Counted from the first letter of the stretch, positions 51,501 through 61,213 are shown. The stretch is 64,000 nt of DNA from GW2011-AR15 sp964512765 (GCA_964512765.1 CAZEKF010000002.1:62001-126000), one strand, 5' to 3'. Program-made: numbers and translations. Notes: generated by a model from the letters alone, not told the origin.

Positions 51501-53748
51501 CAATATTACTGGTTGGTTTATTTTGCCATGAACTTGACCATGCGTATAAATAAAATGCGCGTGCTTCAAACCCGCCAAACGCATAATCAGATTGACCGTC
51601 TATCCCAACGAGTTTGAACTTAACACCATAACTACCACCGTCCCAGTTACCTAATGGTTTTATTGTGCACGTGTAACTACCGCTGCTATCGTCAGACTGG
51701 CAGCTTGATGCAGTGGTGTTTAAACTGAATTTTTTACCTGTTTGCGTGTTAAACACTTCTTCAATTGTAATAGTTGCGTTGTTAACAACTTGTTTTGTAC
51801 TTGATTGGTCAGCACACGCTGAACCCATCCCATAAGATGAATTTGTGTTATTTGAGAAACTGGCTCGACCAGCAGGATTGCTAGCTTGTGTAACTTTTAG
51901 TTCATAGTATATAGTGTCACTAGTTGTGAACTGGTAAACATAATAATACCCAGAAGATACTTGGCCAGGCGTATTTTTAGCTACTAAACAAACATCGTAA
52001 GGGTTAACAATTAACCTTGTAGATGTTGCAGCTGTACTATTTTCACCTGTGATATAGACTGTGTACAAACCACCATTTTCTGGCGTGTCCAATTTTAACC
52101 TTTGTTGAGACTCGTTCCAGGCCCATTCAAAATCACTATTGGTTGAGTTAACCAGGTCAAAAGTGTCAACCTGACTGTAAGAATATTCTGAACCGTTCAT
52201 AAAAGTAACAGCCACAACTTTTGCATCTGTTAGATTAACATCTGCAGTTGTGTTTTTAGAAGTTAAACTAATGTAAGCAAAATCATTTGCATTAAACAAA
52301 TCTTTTAAAGCACCGTCTTTATCAGTTGATGTTGCAAAAATTGATGCAGTGATAACATTAATCCTTTTTTTTCTTGCCTGTGTCTCACCGTTATGTGACA
52401 TAATAACAGAAACATAATACTCACCTGCATTGCTCGGAGTTGTGATAGAAAGTTCATAACATCCTTCTTTTCCGCAACTAGCATTCCATGTGGAATTATA
52501 AGCACTTATTTCATTGTTCATGTTATCCAGTACAGAGATATTGACAGAAGTTGTTGTGTTAATGTTATCAATTATTGATCCATTTCCACGCCATTTTGGA
52601 TAAATTTCTAAATTAACAACAGTACTAGGAAACGCACTGTACTCATAATCAAACCCAGAGTTAGTATCTTTTTTCTTTATTTTTAAATCCCAACTTTTAA
52701 CTTTAAAAGATGTAGTTGCACCAACAGTGCCGCCACTGGACTTTGTCACATTAACTTCTACAAAATACGTACCAACCTGGAAATTTAAAGCGTCTAATGT
52801 AAGTGTATACCTGTTCGTGTACGTGTTACTATAGTTAAGCGTGGTAGATGTTATATTGTTAACAACAGTCTTTGACGTGTCTTTGATAACACCGCTGAAC
52901 GTGTATGTTTCAGAAGTACTGTTTGTTATGACACCAACTTCAACAGATGCTTGATCCCCAGTATTAAACGTATGTTTAATTGACTGGCCAAGTTCATCTT
53001 TCATACCAATATTAACGTCAAACCGTCTAACTTTAAATGAACTGAACGCTTTGAAATTGTTTACTTCAACAAAATAATTACCGTAACTACTTGGAGCAGT
53101 TGCTGACACTGTACATTTTCCATTAGCACCTGTTGTACAGTTAAAATTAGTCAACCGCGTTTTTGAAGTTGATCTAATAGATCCATTTATTGACACGTTC
53201 GGGATGTATGTTATCCTGTCACCAATTTTGCTAATAGCTTCAACCAGAATTATCATGCTTTGGCTAGGATCGTACTTTACTTTATCTGCGCTTACTGCAA
53301 TTTTATCAATTGTCTGGTTAACTACCTGGATTTCTGCCTGGGTCCACCAGTTAGTACCGTTTGGATCAGTATAATTAAGTCTAATATAATATTCACTTCC
53401 TACACTAGGCGCAGAAATTAACGGTGCGGTTGTGTAATAATCACTTCTTGAATAAAACTCTCCGTTAGTTGTTGTGTTTAAGACATATGACGAATTAACA
53501 TTTCCAGTGTATTTGTTAATTATCGAGAAGTTAAGTGAAGCGTTTTCAAATGCACTATGGTTTGTTAACAATGTCCCGTTTGTACTATAATTTGAAAGAT
53601 AGAGATTACCTTTCAACTCAATGCGTTCATTTGTCATGTAAACAGTTTTTGAAGTTGTAAATCCAATATCTGCAATGTAAGTGTTACCTAAAACTGTTTG
53701 CACTATTAAAAGAAAAAATCCTATTAACACCAACCTTTTTTTATTCAT
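48520..53748 (-). CDS. Giant secreted beta-repeat protein (1742 aa), MG2-like domains
   Basis: A signal peptide (1-21) is followed by about fifteen beta-sandwich repeats. The early ones resemble macroglobulin MG2 domains (TSKTVYMTNERIELKGNLYLSN; ADKVKYDPSQSMIILVEAISKIG, with a GNYFVEVN or GxYxVxV end). Later repeats are Trp/Tyr-rich and include recurring WGSGxWG or W..GYWQAxL strands. The chain ends in Ig-like domains with many Asn-x-Ser/Thr sites. There is no thioester motif CxEQ and no C-terminal helix. It is most likely a large cell-surface fibre or adhesin. It is upstream of and co-directional with the anchored 344-residue protein. Confidence 0.8.
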   Translation of the reverse strand: MNKKRLVLIGFFLLIVQTVLGNTYIADIGFTTSKTVYMTNERIELKGNLYLSNYSTNGTLLTNHSAFENASLNFSIINKYTGNVNSSYVLNTTTNGEFYSRSDYYTTAPLISAPSVGSEYYIRLNYTDPNGTNWWTQAEIQVVNQTIDKIAVSADKVKYDPSQSMIILVEAISKIGDRITYIPNVSINGSIRSTSKTRLTNFNCTTGANGKCTVSATAPSSYGNYFVEVNNFKAFSSFKVRRFDVNIGMKDELGQSIKHTFNTGDQASVEVGVITNSTSETYTFSGVIKDTSKTVVNNITSTTLNYSNTYTNRYTLTLDALNFQVGTYFVEVNVTKSSGGTVGATTSFKVKSWDLKIKKKDTNSGFDYEYSAFPSTVVNLEIYPKWRGNGSIIDNINTTTSVNISVLDNMNNEISAYNSTWNASCGKEGCYELSITTPSNAGEYYVSVIMSHNGETQARKKRINVITASIFATSTDKDGALKDLFNANDFAYISLTSKNTTADVNLTDAKVVAVTFMNGSEYSYSQVDTFDLVNSTNSDFEWAWNESQQRLKLDTPENGGLYTVYITGENSTAATSTRLIVNPYDVCLVAKNTPGQVSSGYYYVYQFTTSDTIYYELKVTQASNPAGRASFSNNTNSSYGMGSACADQSSTKQVVNNATITIEEVFNTQTGKKFSLNTTASSCQSDDSSGSYTCTIKPLGNWDGGSYGVKFKLVGIDGQSDYAFGGFEARAFYLYAWSSSWQNKPTSNIALTVQMYEAGDSWWGNYGSGGLSGTVELEKIEYQGREGEWLWPPIEYNYNVSNVNTSTITNGQGTLTLSANNTLTGQWKTGSYRAILKGTDNGGETDYGYAYFSIRQWQVYASPVDCSGNSCTSVYNINSKSNISLYVTINNAGEWGQSGSDLGGEVTISVKKLQDCRRWPCTDLNTSLFNSTSITVNTSSGWYWGSVDTDYIINLTPTAGTWGTGYWQAVLDVNNTETGTGWFNTIAFYVEAQPTDVTGNTWKYSVKNNEPMYFKVTTVKTQKNGYYYSSYNSSDYLNTTISSGVLRTWDQSTYQSVEHNYPDDFNVSIVGGGTTINGSRILNVTYNNGSWNSGYYNGELTLTNNDGETATANLWFQVRPFRVQISSDLYSIDNDVCINGTFYIYDPDWTSNSVLNGTYNISSVTENTWTGSGNTITTYTNFTPTGDFNGTSVFTVCPNSNKWGSGSWGNYHYLTIKIQNNESNTEDGWLSFRTVPFSVSWSTVVGGTSVYTSNNIVVPVNLSKASSGISSSGNLTRLYQWRYDSSTSTLEEYVFSVGDCYSNVTGTCLVNGSQNVTIYAPSGGWKEGYNSLQAEWTEYDDVTSTVQDSSSIWFNGLNVYSGYYSNVDENGNWKYNFALNDNLTIRIYVTDSSSNAATVNVTKVEYSNPSSTCWEEYCRTYVNTSYSIVGQADNEISGNGIIKIPKPSSNWTKGYYNIRTTVAGENGSNLIKNGQLYVKDLTGPTVNVTLPLINSSISNSSFWINWTTSENANCYVYIYNYDNYHNWYCGSWNSSGNSSNSTVDYDFVDSCNTTKYGLNGSTYYYEYISNNYRSWGNSSSWGYDSGTTGMSTGGTNHYYQYTVSGLAVQDYGIQVYCNDVDWNYGYGYSAVSINVTSSSSNSTQLNVTLLSPANNATINLSSVVFNYSFAGASTANCSLYGNYTGNWSLNLTSSSVSSGSRNFTQPWSNGTYAWNVYCVDTSNASNTDWGDANWTFTNNYVG

Positions 53749-53813
53749 ATTTAACCAAAAAAATAATAATTAATTATTATTTACAGATAATGTCCTATTT
53801 TAATTTTGCGTTT

Positions 53814-56800
53814 TTAAGAAAGAGTAAAACTATCCTGTTCTGTTCCGTCAATGCTAATGAACTTGAACACGATCTTGTTCTCATAAACTGTGGCTTTTAT
53901 TGCACCGTGCATACCATTATACCTTACTTTACTACCTTCGTGCGGTGTTCCGAAATTACCAATGTAACCACCTCCAAGACCGTTTACAAGGATTGGCAGT
54001 CCGTTTACTTCTAACTGTTCATAAACATGATTGTGACCTGCCAAAATTATATCAGCACCCCAATCTTTGAATGGCCATTGAATGTTTGTGTTTGACGTAT
54101 GACTTCCTTCTCCAAGTTCAGAACCATATGATGTTACATACGGAGAATAATGTGTGACAACGATCTGGAATTTTGAATCAGAATTTTGAATTAAAGGCCC
54201 TGCCCAATCTTTCTGTGTAGAATCGAGTTCAGATGCTCCTAAAGGAGTAATATCCATGCCATTAAGCATTATAAAATGAACATGTTCTTTTTTGAAATCA
54301 TAAAATCTTCTACCTCCTTCTGTTGAGGAAGGCAGCCAAGTAAAATAGTCTCTATATGTTTGTGAAGCTAAACCATATCCATTTCCTGTATCAAAAAAAT
54401 CATGATTTCCTAGAACAGGATAAAATTCTTTAGATTCAACATACTTATTATAATAAACAGGTAAATGCCAATATACATCTGTCTGGTCTGTATATTTTTC
54501 ATAAGTATTATCACCAGTAGTAACAATAAAATCAACGCCCCAACCATTAACTAATTCAGCAACTTCTGCTTCTTTGTTAGTTGGTTGGCCAAAGTCACCA
54601 ATTACAGCGAAGGTGAACAAAGAATCTCCAGATTCATCATTATTATCACTTTCTGTTTCATCTTTTTCAGGTTCTGGTTCAACACACACATTACTTTCAC
54701 ATATTTTATTATTTGAACAATGTTCTTCATTAGAACATTCAACGCAACCTGCGCTTGTGTCCCAGACATGTCTAGCATCTTCACATAATAATTGATTGTG
54801 ACAATCACCTGGATTGTTTAAACAAGCATCTGTAACAACATAAGTTTCTTTTGCTTTAGAAAATATTTCTTTAAACGCGTCAATGTATGCTTGTTCGTCT
54901 TTAACTTCAACAATAAACCCTGGCAGAGGTATTTCTAATTCGCCTGTGGAAATTTCGAAACTGTCAATAACCTGTCCGTTAATGTTTACAAACTCACCAA
55001 CAGCTTTTTTCTGATTGTTATTTTTGTTAAAAGTAATAAATAAAACACCATTATCAAAATCTGTTATTTCTTGTACATTTCCATTTTCTAAATAATAATT
55101 TTCTGTGTAAATTGATGACCATGGTTCAGTACTTGGATGATCGTCTGGAGAATATGGGTGAGAACCTTGGCCACCTAAACCAGTAACAAATGCAACAGTA
55201 TTGCCAGGTTGTAAATCAATCACTGAAAGATCATCTTCTTGTGCAGAGGTAATTGGATCAAATCCAGTTAATAGTTTTGACCTGGCATAATTATTTTCAA
55301 ACCCGGTCATTACCAATGCCCCTGCTTCACGACATGAATCATAGAATTCTTGAGCCAAATTAAGGTTATTTTCTGTTGATCCAACTCTTAAATCAAAGTT
55401 TGCTTTGTGCCACCCGCACATTTTCCAGTCTATTACAACGTCAAACTGATCAAAGTCATCAAATTGAATGTTTTTCTTAACAAAATCACTTTGACCGCTT
55501 GTATATGGAGGCAAGCCTACACCGGACAATACGAAGTAAAGATTTTTGTAAATGCATGCCATTTGATCCCCAATCAAAGTTTCGTCAACAACAAAACACA
55601 TTAAATCCGGAGTTAAACTCAATCTGTTAAAAAATATTTGTTGATATTCTTCCCAGTTACCATCTTTTGCACCTACAACACCAATATAAGGTATCATTGA
55701 TTCATCAGTGTCTAGTATATCTTTAATTTTAGATACCCAATTATTAGCATTTTCATGTCCATAATTTCCAAGATGTAACACTAAATCTGTTTCTTGATCT
55801 TTGATTAATTCTAATACACCATTATCTTTGCCTTGGTTAGCTATGAACGCAACTTTTATTTCTTCGATAATTTCAGGTTCAACTGGGTTGAGATCACGCC
55901 ATGGTTCAAAAATTATGCCTTTGAATGTTTCGTCAACTAGTTGCAGACCAACTTCTTTGATCCAGTCTGCTTCTTTTATTGCACCATTTTGGTCTGAAAC
56001 ATAAACAACAGGTATAATAACAATTTTAGTATCGTATTTTTCAACACTTTTTTGAACAAGTGACCTAGCTAACTGTTTTTGTTCGTCAATATATGTTGTA
56101 TCTAACGGATCAGGGACATCTTCAGGCGTAATTGTGAAAAATATTGTATCACTGAACTTTAGATTTTCAGTATCAGCATTTAAATACTCCATGGCACATT
56201 GTAAATTGTTAAGGTTTGACATAACAGGAATATTCTCATTATTTTTTTTGAACGTACCATACAACGTTGTTAAATCATTAATTTCCAATGGTTGATCTTT
56301 ACAATCATTGTCCAATAACCAATATCCAACCACAGTATCATCATCAGGCAATGATGCAAAATCATTCCCATAATATTTTACAAACAAACCAAGATCACTT
56401 TTTTGAGCTTCAGTTACAGCTTGATCTGTTTCTATGCCAAAGTAACCAACGCTTAACGCATTTAATGTTTTTGCGTCAGAGAATTCCTCAAAATATAATT
56501 CTGAAAATCCAATTACTGGCGATACTCTTAAAGGTTCTTTTTCAACACAAATTTTGTCTTCACTACAATAATAACCTTCTTCACAATCTTCGTCAGTTTC
56601 ACAAGGAATAACTACACTAATATCTTCAATATCAGATAATTTTACATAAAGGTCAGGTCTGAACCCGTTCTGTTGGTAGATTGTATCATCTTGAATTTCG
56701 CCAAGGACCCAGCATTCACCATCAATTTCAGAAGATTTTATTAGAAAAAATTCGCCAGAATAACCCTCAGTTTCACAACCTTCATCGTCAAGAGCTTCAA

Positions 56801-58730
56801 TTGAACTGTCAAGGTTAATTATTGTACCATATACAATGTCATGGCACGATGCGCCAACTTCAGGACAGGTATCACCTTCACCTCTATCATCTGTTCCAGT
56901 ATCTCCTGCTCCACCTGTACCCGTGTCACCGCCGCTGCCTGCCCCGCCACCTCCGCCTGCTCCACCTCCACCGCCTCCCCCTGCACCCAAATTTTCAACA
57001 GAAGGACATTCATCACCACATTTGTCACCAGATGCCATTGGTTCCCATTTATTATCCTCGCTACATGATGCGCATACTCGTTGCGTAGCATCGCCACCAA
57101 TAATTGGGATACAACCATTTTCATCATGATTCTTATCACATGTATAATACGAATTTTCTTCTATTACACCAAACCCTTGAAACTCTGCTTTTACACTACC
57201 GTAAATGCACGCGTCTGTTGGTTGAGGTTCTTCTTTGTTTATGACCGTGAACGTAAATTCAACAGTTGGTGGGTCAACATTACTAACAGCGGTACTATAG
57301 GGATCAATTACACATCCATCTTCAACTGTTTCTGAACAGTCGTTTATTGTTAAAAGCACACCATCTTCTTGTAATTTTGCAGTTGCAGGATAATTATTAT
57401 CTGCATTAACATCTAAACCACCAAGTTCATCAACAGCTATACACGAATCACCATCGTCTTGGAACTTTAAAAAATAATCTCTATAACCTTGTAAAGTTTC
57501 AATAGTTGCATAATCCCAGTAATATGTTACACAAACAAATCTTCCATTGTTACAGGTTTCGTCTTCTTCAAGATCGTCCATACAACCACAGGTTCCGTAC
57601 GGACAGCTATCTTTACCTGATTCACAGTTATCTAAACCTTCTTTTATTATTGGTTTGGCAATACATTCTGTAATATCACAAGAACCATCTCCGCCGCAAT
57701 TGTCAGTAATTTCAACATATGCTGGATCTGTAGCATGGCTTATCCATAAATCACCAACATCTGGATTGTCCTCAGTTTTCCATTCATCACAATGATTACA
57801 TTCTTCCTGTATCAGGTTTGGTGTTATGATTGTAGTGATTGGAGATTCAGCTTTACTACAAGATAAAACTGCGCCGTAAGGACTAAAATGTGTTGTTTGT
57901 ATTGTTAGCTTATTTTTAACAGGATCAATTTCTGTTGGAAGTCCAAACCAGAAACCTGTATCATCATCATAGTATCCAATACTAATTTCTTCTTCTTTTA
58001 TGAATTGAGGAATATCGTCATCATTGTAGTATAAAGTAACTTTTACTGGTTTTGAAAATATTGCACCATGTGGTACGCCGTTAAAAGCTACCATGCCCGC
58101 TAAAACAGAATTGCTTAAAGCATTAAATTCTCTATCTAATAATTTCAAACCAACTTTATCAATTTTCTGTCCATTAAGAGTAACATCTGTGCCTGGTTGT
58201 ACTTCAAGAACCATTGAACCATCCATGGATACAATTCTTGTAACCTCGTCTGTTTTTAGTTTTTCAATTACTGTTCTAGGGAAAGTATATTCATGTTCAT
58301 CAAAACTTAATAAAACATTATTCTTTTGAAGTGAAACAGGATAGATAATGTTAACAATTAATGCTTCACGCGTTACATCTGCGTTTACATTTAGTTTTTC
58401 TGTTGAAACTTTAAAACCTTGATTTTTAAAAAATTTGAAACTATCCAAACAATCAGGAAGGTTATCTAAAACATATTCTTCAATTAATGGTGGCGACCAC
58501 ACATTGTGCAGGCCATGTTCAAGTTCTGCTTCAATAACGTTTTGTTTAATACATTCATGTATAAACGTGTCTAATGAATTTTGGCTTGTACCTGCAGAAA
58601 AAACTGAATCAGAACTTTGTGTTAATTCAGATCTGTTTCTAAAAGATGTGCTAACAAAAAACCCAGCAACAACAATAACAATTACAATACCAACTATTAC
58701 AAAACTAGAGACCTGTGCTTTTTTTACCAT
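53814..58730 (-). CDS. Giant KxQ-anchored surface protein with two metallophosphoesterase-like domains
   Basis: The product has 1638 residues. The N-terminus MVKKAQVSSFVIVGIVIVIVVAGFFV is class III-like. A beta domain follows to about residue 300, then Cys-rich modules (about 310-560), a Gly-rich linker (about 565-605) and further Cys modules. A degenerate phosphoesterase-like domain lies at about 955-1230 and another Cys module at about 1300-1345. A canonical calcineurin-type domain spans about 1375-1638. The last has GDFGQ (from 1378), TTGDNTY, LGNHD, VTHYSPY and LAGHNHVYE, as in purple acid phosphatases. It is an extracellular phosphatase tethered to the membrane. The degenerate copy lacks nearly all metal ligands. 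Confidence 0.85.
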   Translation of the reverse strand: MVKKAQVSSFVIVGIVIVIVVAGFFVSTSFRNRSELTQSSDSVFSAGTSQNSLDTFIHECIKQNVIEAELEHGLHNVWSPPLIEEYVLDNLPDCLDSFKFFKNQGFKVSTEKLNVNADVTREALIVNIIYPVSLQKNNVLLSFDEHEYTFPRTVIEKLKTDEVTRIVSMDGSMVLEVQPGTDVTLNGQKIDKVGLKLLDREFNALSNSVLAGMVAFNGVPHGAIFSKPVKVTLYYNDDDIPQFIKEEEISIGYYDDDTGFWFGLPTEIDPVKNKLTIQTTHFSPYGAVLSCSKAESPITTIITPNLIQEECNHCDEWKTEDNPDVGDLWISHATDPAYVEITDNCGGDGSCDITECIAKPIIKEGLDNCESGKDSCPYGTCGCMDDLEEDETCNNGRFVCVTYYWDYATIETLQGYRDYFLKFQDDGDSCIAVDELGGLDVNADNNYPATAKLQEDGVLLTINDCSETVEDGCVIDPYSTAVSNVDPPTVEFTFTVINKEEPQPTDACIYGSVKAEFQGFGVIEENSYYTCDKNHDENGCIPIIGGDATQRVCASCSEDNKWEPMASGDKCGDECPSVENLGAGGGGGGGAGGGGGAGSGGDTGTGGAGDTGTDDRGEGDTCPEVGASCHDIVYGTIINLDSSIEALDDEGCETEGYSGEFFLIKSSEIDGECWVLGEIQDDTIYQQNGFRPDLYVKLSDIEDISVVIPCETDEDCEEGYYCSEDKICVEKEPLRVSPVIGFSELYFEEFSDAKTLNALSVGYFGIETDQAVTEAQKSDLGLFVKYYGNDFASLPDDDTVVGYWLLDNDCKDQPLEINDLTTLYGTFKKNNENIPVMSNLNNLQCAMEYLNADTENLKFSDTIFFTITPEDVPDPLDTTYIDEQKQLARSLVQKSVEKYDTKIVIIPVVYVSDQNGAIKEADWIKEVGLQLVDETFKGIIFEPWRDLNPVEPEIIEEIKVAFIANQGKDNGVLELIKDQETDLVLHLGNYGHENANNWVSKIKDILDTDESMIPYIGVVGAKDGNWEEYQQIFFNRLSLTPDLMCFVVDETLIGDQMACIYKNLYFVLSGVGLPPYTSGQSDFVKKNIQFDDFDQFDVVIDWKMCGWHKANFDLRVGSTENNLNLAQEFYDSCREAGALVMTGFENNYARSKLLTGFDPITSAQEDDLSVIDLQPGNTVAFVTGLGGQGSHPYSPDDHPSTEPWSSIYTENYYLENGNVQEITDFDNGVLFITFNKNNNQKKAVGEFVNINGQVIDSFEISTGELEIPLPGFIVEVKDEQAYIDAFKEIFSKAKETYVVTDACLNNPGDCHNQLLCEDARHVWDTSAGCVECSNEEHCSNNKICESNVCVEPEPEKDETESDNNDESGDSLFTFAVIGDFGQPTNKEAEVAELVNGWGVDFIVTTGDNTYEKYTDQTDVYWHLPVYYNKYVESKEFYPVLGNHDFFDTGNGYGLASQTYRDYFTWLPSSTEGGRRFYDFKKEHVHFIMLNGMDITPLGASELDSTQKDWAGPLIQNSDSKFQIVVTHYSPYVTSYGSELGEGSHTSNTNIQWPFKDWGADIILAGHNHVYEQLEVNGLPILVNGLGGGYIGNFGTPHEGSKVRYNGMHGAIKATVYENKIVFKFISIDGTEQDSFTLS

Positions 58731-58793
58731 ATTAAATATTCATTTATTGAAGTGTTGTCATATAAATAGTTTTTTATATGCGAGCAACTAACA

Positions 58794-60143
58794 ATGACAA
58801 AAACAATGATAGAAATTACAACAATTGGCGGTTATTCAGAGATTGGCAGGAACATGACCGCAGTTAAATACAAAGACGATGTTATTATTCTTGACATGGG
58901 CCTTCATTTAGAAAATTACATTAATTTAAAAGGTGAAGACGATCTAGAACATTTTTCATTAAAACAGTTAATGCGTGCAGAAGCTGTGCCAAATGATAAT
59001 TGTATAATTAGTTTAAAAGAAAAAGTAAAAGCTATTATACCAAGCCATGGCCATCTCGACCATATTGGAGCAATACCTTACATGGCACACAGGTACAACG
59101 CACCGATAATATGTACGCCTTATACAAGTTCTGTGATTAAAGCTATTCTAAAGGACAAAGAAATTGTGTTACATAATCGAATTGTAACACTTACTAACAA
59201 TAATAAATTAAAAATAACAGATTCAATCACAATTGAATTTATCAACATTACACATAGTATTCCGGACGCTATCACTGTTGTTATTCATACACCAGACGGT
59301 CAAGTTGTTTATTCAAATGATTTTAAACTTGACAACAACCCAACTTTAGGTAGTAAACCTAATTATAAACGATTGAAACAATTAGGTGACCAAGGCCAGA
59401 TTAAAGTATTAATGCTTGATTCATTATATGCACATCTTCACATGAAAACACCTTCTGAATCTATTGCTAAAGAAATGTTAAGGGATGTTATGTTGAACAC
59501 AGATTCAAAAAATAAAGCAGTCATTGTAACAACATTTTCGTCGCACATTGCACGATTGAAATCCATTATTGAATTCGGAAAAAAAATGAAGCGTAAGATC
59601 GTATTTTTTGGCAGAAGTTTAGCAAAGTATGTTTACGCAGCTGAAGATATTGGTTTAGTAAAATTTTCAAAGTATATTGACATATGTAGTTATCGAAGAC
59701 AAATGAAAAGAAAATTGCAAGAAATTGAAAAACAAGGTCGTGACAAATATTTAATAGTATGTACAGGACATCAAGGTGAGCCAAACGCAGTGTTGTCAAG
59801 TTTAGTTGATAATAAGTTAGGGTTTAGATTATACCCTGAAGATCATGTTATTTTTTCATGCACAACTATACCTGGGGAAATTAATATTAAAAATCGTGAA
59901 ATATTAGAATCTAAATTAAGAAAAGCAAAAGTTAGGATTTTTAAAGACATTCACGCAAGTGGTCATGCAAGCAGAGAAGATCATAGAGAATTTATTAAAA
60001 TGCTAAAACCACAACACATTATTCCTTCTCACATTGATTCTGAACGAGCGCAACATATGGTTTCTTTGACAGAAGAAATGGGTTATGAAAGAAATAAAAC
60101 TGTGCATGTTATGGAAGATGGAAAAACTCTAAACTTAAATTAA
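58794..60143 (+). CDS. rnj: Ribonuclease J (beta-CASP metallo-beta-lactamase family)
   Basis: A full-length 449-residue archaeal RNase J, a 5'-3' exo/endoribonuclease of mRNA and rRNA turnover. The MBL motif is SHGHLDHIGAIP (84-95) and the second metal region is YSNDFKLDNNP. Beta-CASP motifs include VIVTTFSSHIARL, YLIVCTGHQGEP and the C-terminal DIHASGHASREDHREFI and IIPSHIDSE. N-terminal TTIGGYSEIGRNMTAVK is diagnostic. TATA-like TTTTTTATATG is at about 58768-58778. It diverges from the giant phosphatase gene. Confidence 0.95.
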   Translation: MTKTMIEITTIGGYSEIGRNMTAVKYKDDVIILDMGLHLENYINLKGEDDLEHFSLKQLMRAEAVPNDNCIISLKEKVKAIIPSHGHLDHIGAIPYMAHRYNAPIICTPYTSSVIKAILKDKEIVLHNRIVTLTNNNKLKITDSITIEFINITHSIPDAITVVIHTPDGQVVYSNDFKLDNNPTLGSKPNYKRLKQLGDQGQIKVLMLDSLYAHLHMKTPSESIAKEMLRDVMLNTDSKNKAVIVTTFSSHIARLKSIIEFGKKMKRKIVFFGRSLAKYVYAAEDIGLVKFSKYIDICSYRRQMKRKLQEIEKQGRDKYLIVCTGHQGEPNAVLSSLVDNKLGFRLYPEDHVIFSCTTIPGEINIKNREILESKLRKAKVRIFKDIHASGHASREDHREFIKMLKPQHIIPSHIDSERAQHMVSLTEEMGYERNKTVHVMEDGKTLNLN

Positions 60144-60206
60144 CTATTTTTTAATAGTAACAAAACAAAAACCTTAAATATTAGTTTTATATATTTTTAT
60201 GTTAAA

Positions 60207-61124
60207 ATGGTGCACATACCAAATTGGCTTGTTAAGCCACTTAGAGGTTTATTAAGTGGTAATCCTAATGAAAGAGCAAGAATAATATTACTAAAACAAG
60301 GTTTTGAGATAAATTACAGTCATGGAGTTAGTCTTAGTGATCGTCTTCAAGATGACACTGATAGAGTAAGAATTTCTCAAACAGACCATGATAAAGATTC
60401 TTTTACAGACGAGTTATCTGTACCAGCAGTTCAAGAGATTATTCAGAAAGGTAATGCACATAAAGAAGAATATAAACGATTAATGGGAAATACTGCATTT
60501 GATAGAAGAGGCGCTGCATTAGATAGACTTGCTCAAATAAATGAAGAAGTACCACTATCTTTTATTGAAACCGCAATACTTGCAGACGAAGCTGAAGAAA
60601 TTTTTCAGCAAACAATTGGTTTATACCGTCATGGAAAAATTATTGATTTTTTAGACCCATTGATTCAGACAGGCGAATTTATTCTTTCAATAGTAGATGA
60701 AAAAACAAGAGCAATCTTTTTAGGAGCAGATATTCTTGACATAGGATGGAAATCATGGTACGTAGGTAAATTAGGAAGTACTTTTTATGCAGAACCTGTT
60801 GGAATTTTTAAAAGAGAAAGAAAATATATAGAGTTCAAAAAAGGAAACTTTATGGTGATAAAAACATTAGGATATGAGTTTGGTACTCTTCTTGCTAACA
60901 TCGGATCAAACATTGAAAGCCCAAATGTTCCTATACTTAGTGACCCAGCAGTTAGTCTGGCGGTTGATGCTGTCTCTACAACAGCAGGTTTAGTAGAGAT
61001 AGGTACAAGATATATTAACAAATATTTTGATGGATTAGCTCATAAAACTATTCAAAATTATGAAAACACGTTTGAACAAAGAAGAACTGTATTAGAGCAG
61101 TTTTATGAACAATTACCTGCATAA
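60207..61124 (+). CDS. Unknown soluble or peripheral protein (305 aa)
   Basis: ATG at 60207 after TATA-like TTTTATATATTTTTATG; probably leaderless. It is helical for much of its length. Residues 60-70 read QTDHDKDSFTDEL, resembling an EF-hand loop (DHDKDSFTDEL). Weakly hydrophobic segments appear at about 225-270 but no clear membrane helix. I do not recognise a family or domain. It lies between RNase J and PCNA without tight coupling. Confidence 0.6.
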   Translation: MVHIPNWLVKPLRGLLSGNPNERARIILLKQGFEINYSHGVSLSDRLQDDTDRVRISQTDHDKDSFTDELSVPAVQEIIQKGNAHKEEYKRLMGNTAFDRRGAALDRLAQINEEVPLSFIETAILADEAEEIFQQTIGLYRHGKIIDFLDPLIQTGEFILSIVDEKTRAIFLGADILDIGWKSWYVGKLGSTFYAEPVGIFKRERKYIEFKKGNFMVIKTLGYEFGTLLANIGSNIESPNVPILSDPAVSLAVDAVSTTAGLVEIGTRYINKYFDGLAHKTIQNYENTFEQRRTVLEQFYEQLPA

Positions 61125-61167
61125 TTTTATTCTCTTTAATGATTTCACAATGTTTTTAAGCTGAAAC

Positions 61168-61213
61168 CACAAAAATCAAAGATTTTTGGGTCCCAGAAAT
61201 TAAAAAATTTCTG
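61168..61213 (+). repeat. Two tandem AT hairpins in the gap before pcn
   Basis: CAAAAATC-AAA-GATTTTTG (61170-61188), extended by CC/GG outside, then CAGAAATT-AAAA-AATTTCTG (61194-61213). The first shares AAATCAAAGATTTT with the tRNA-Thr intron (about 9417-9430). They could terminate the upstream transcript or be copies of a small repeat family. Confidence 0.5.

Noticed and set aside
56819..57139. Pro-rich and Gly-rich open frames on both strands in the 56.8-57.1 kb region
   Set aside because: They are other frames of the Gly-rich linker in the 1638-residue protein.
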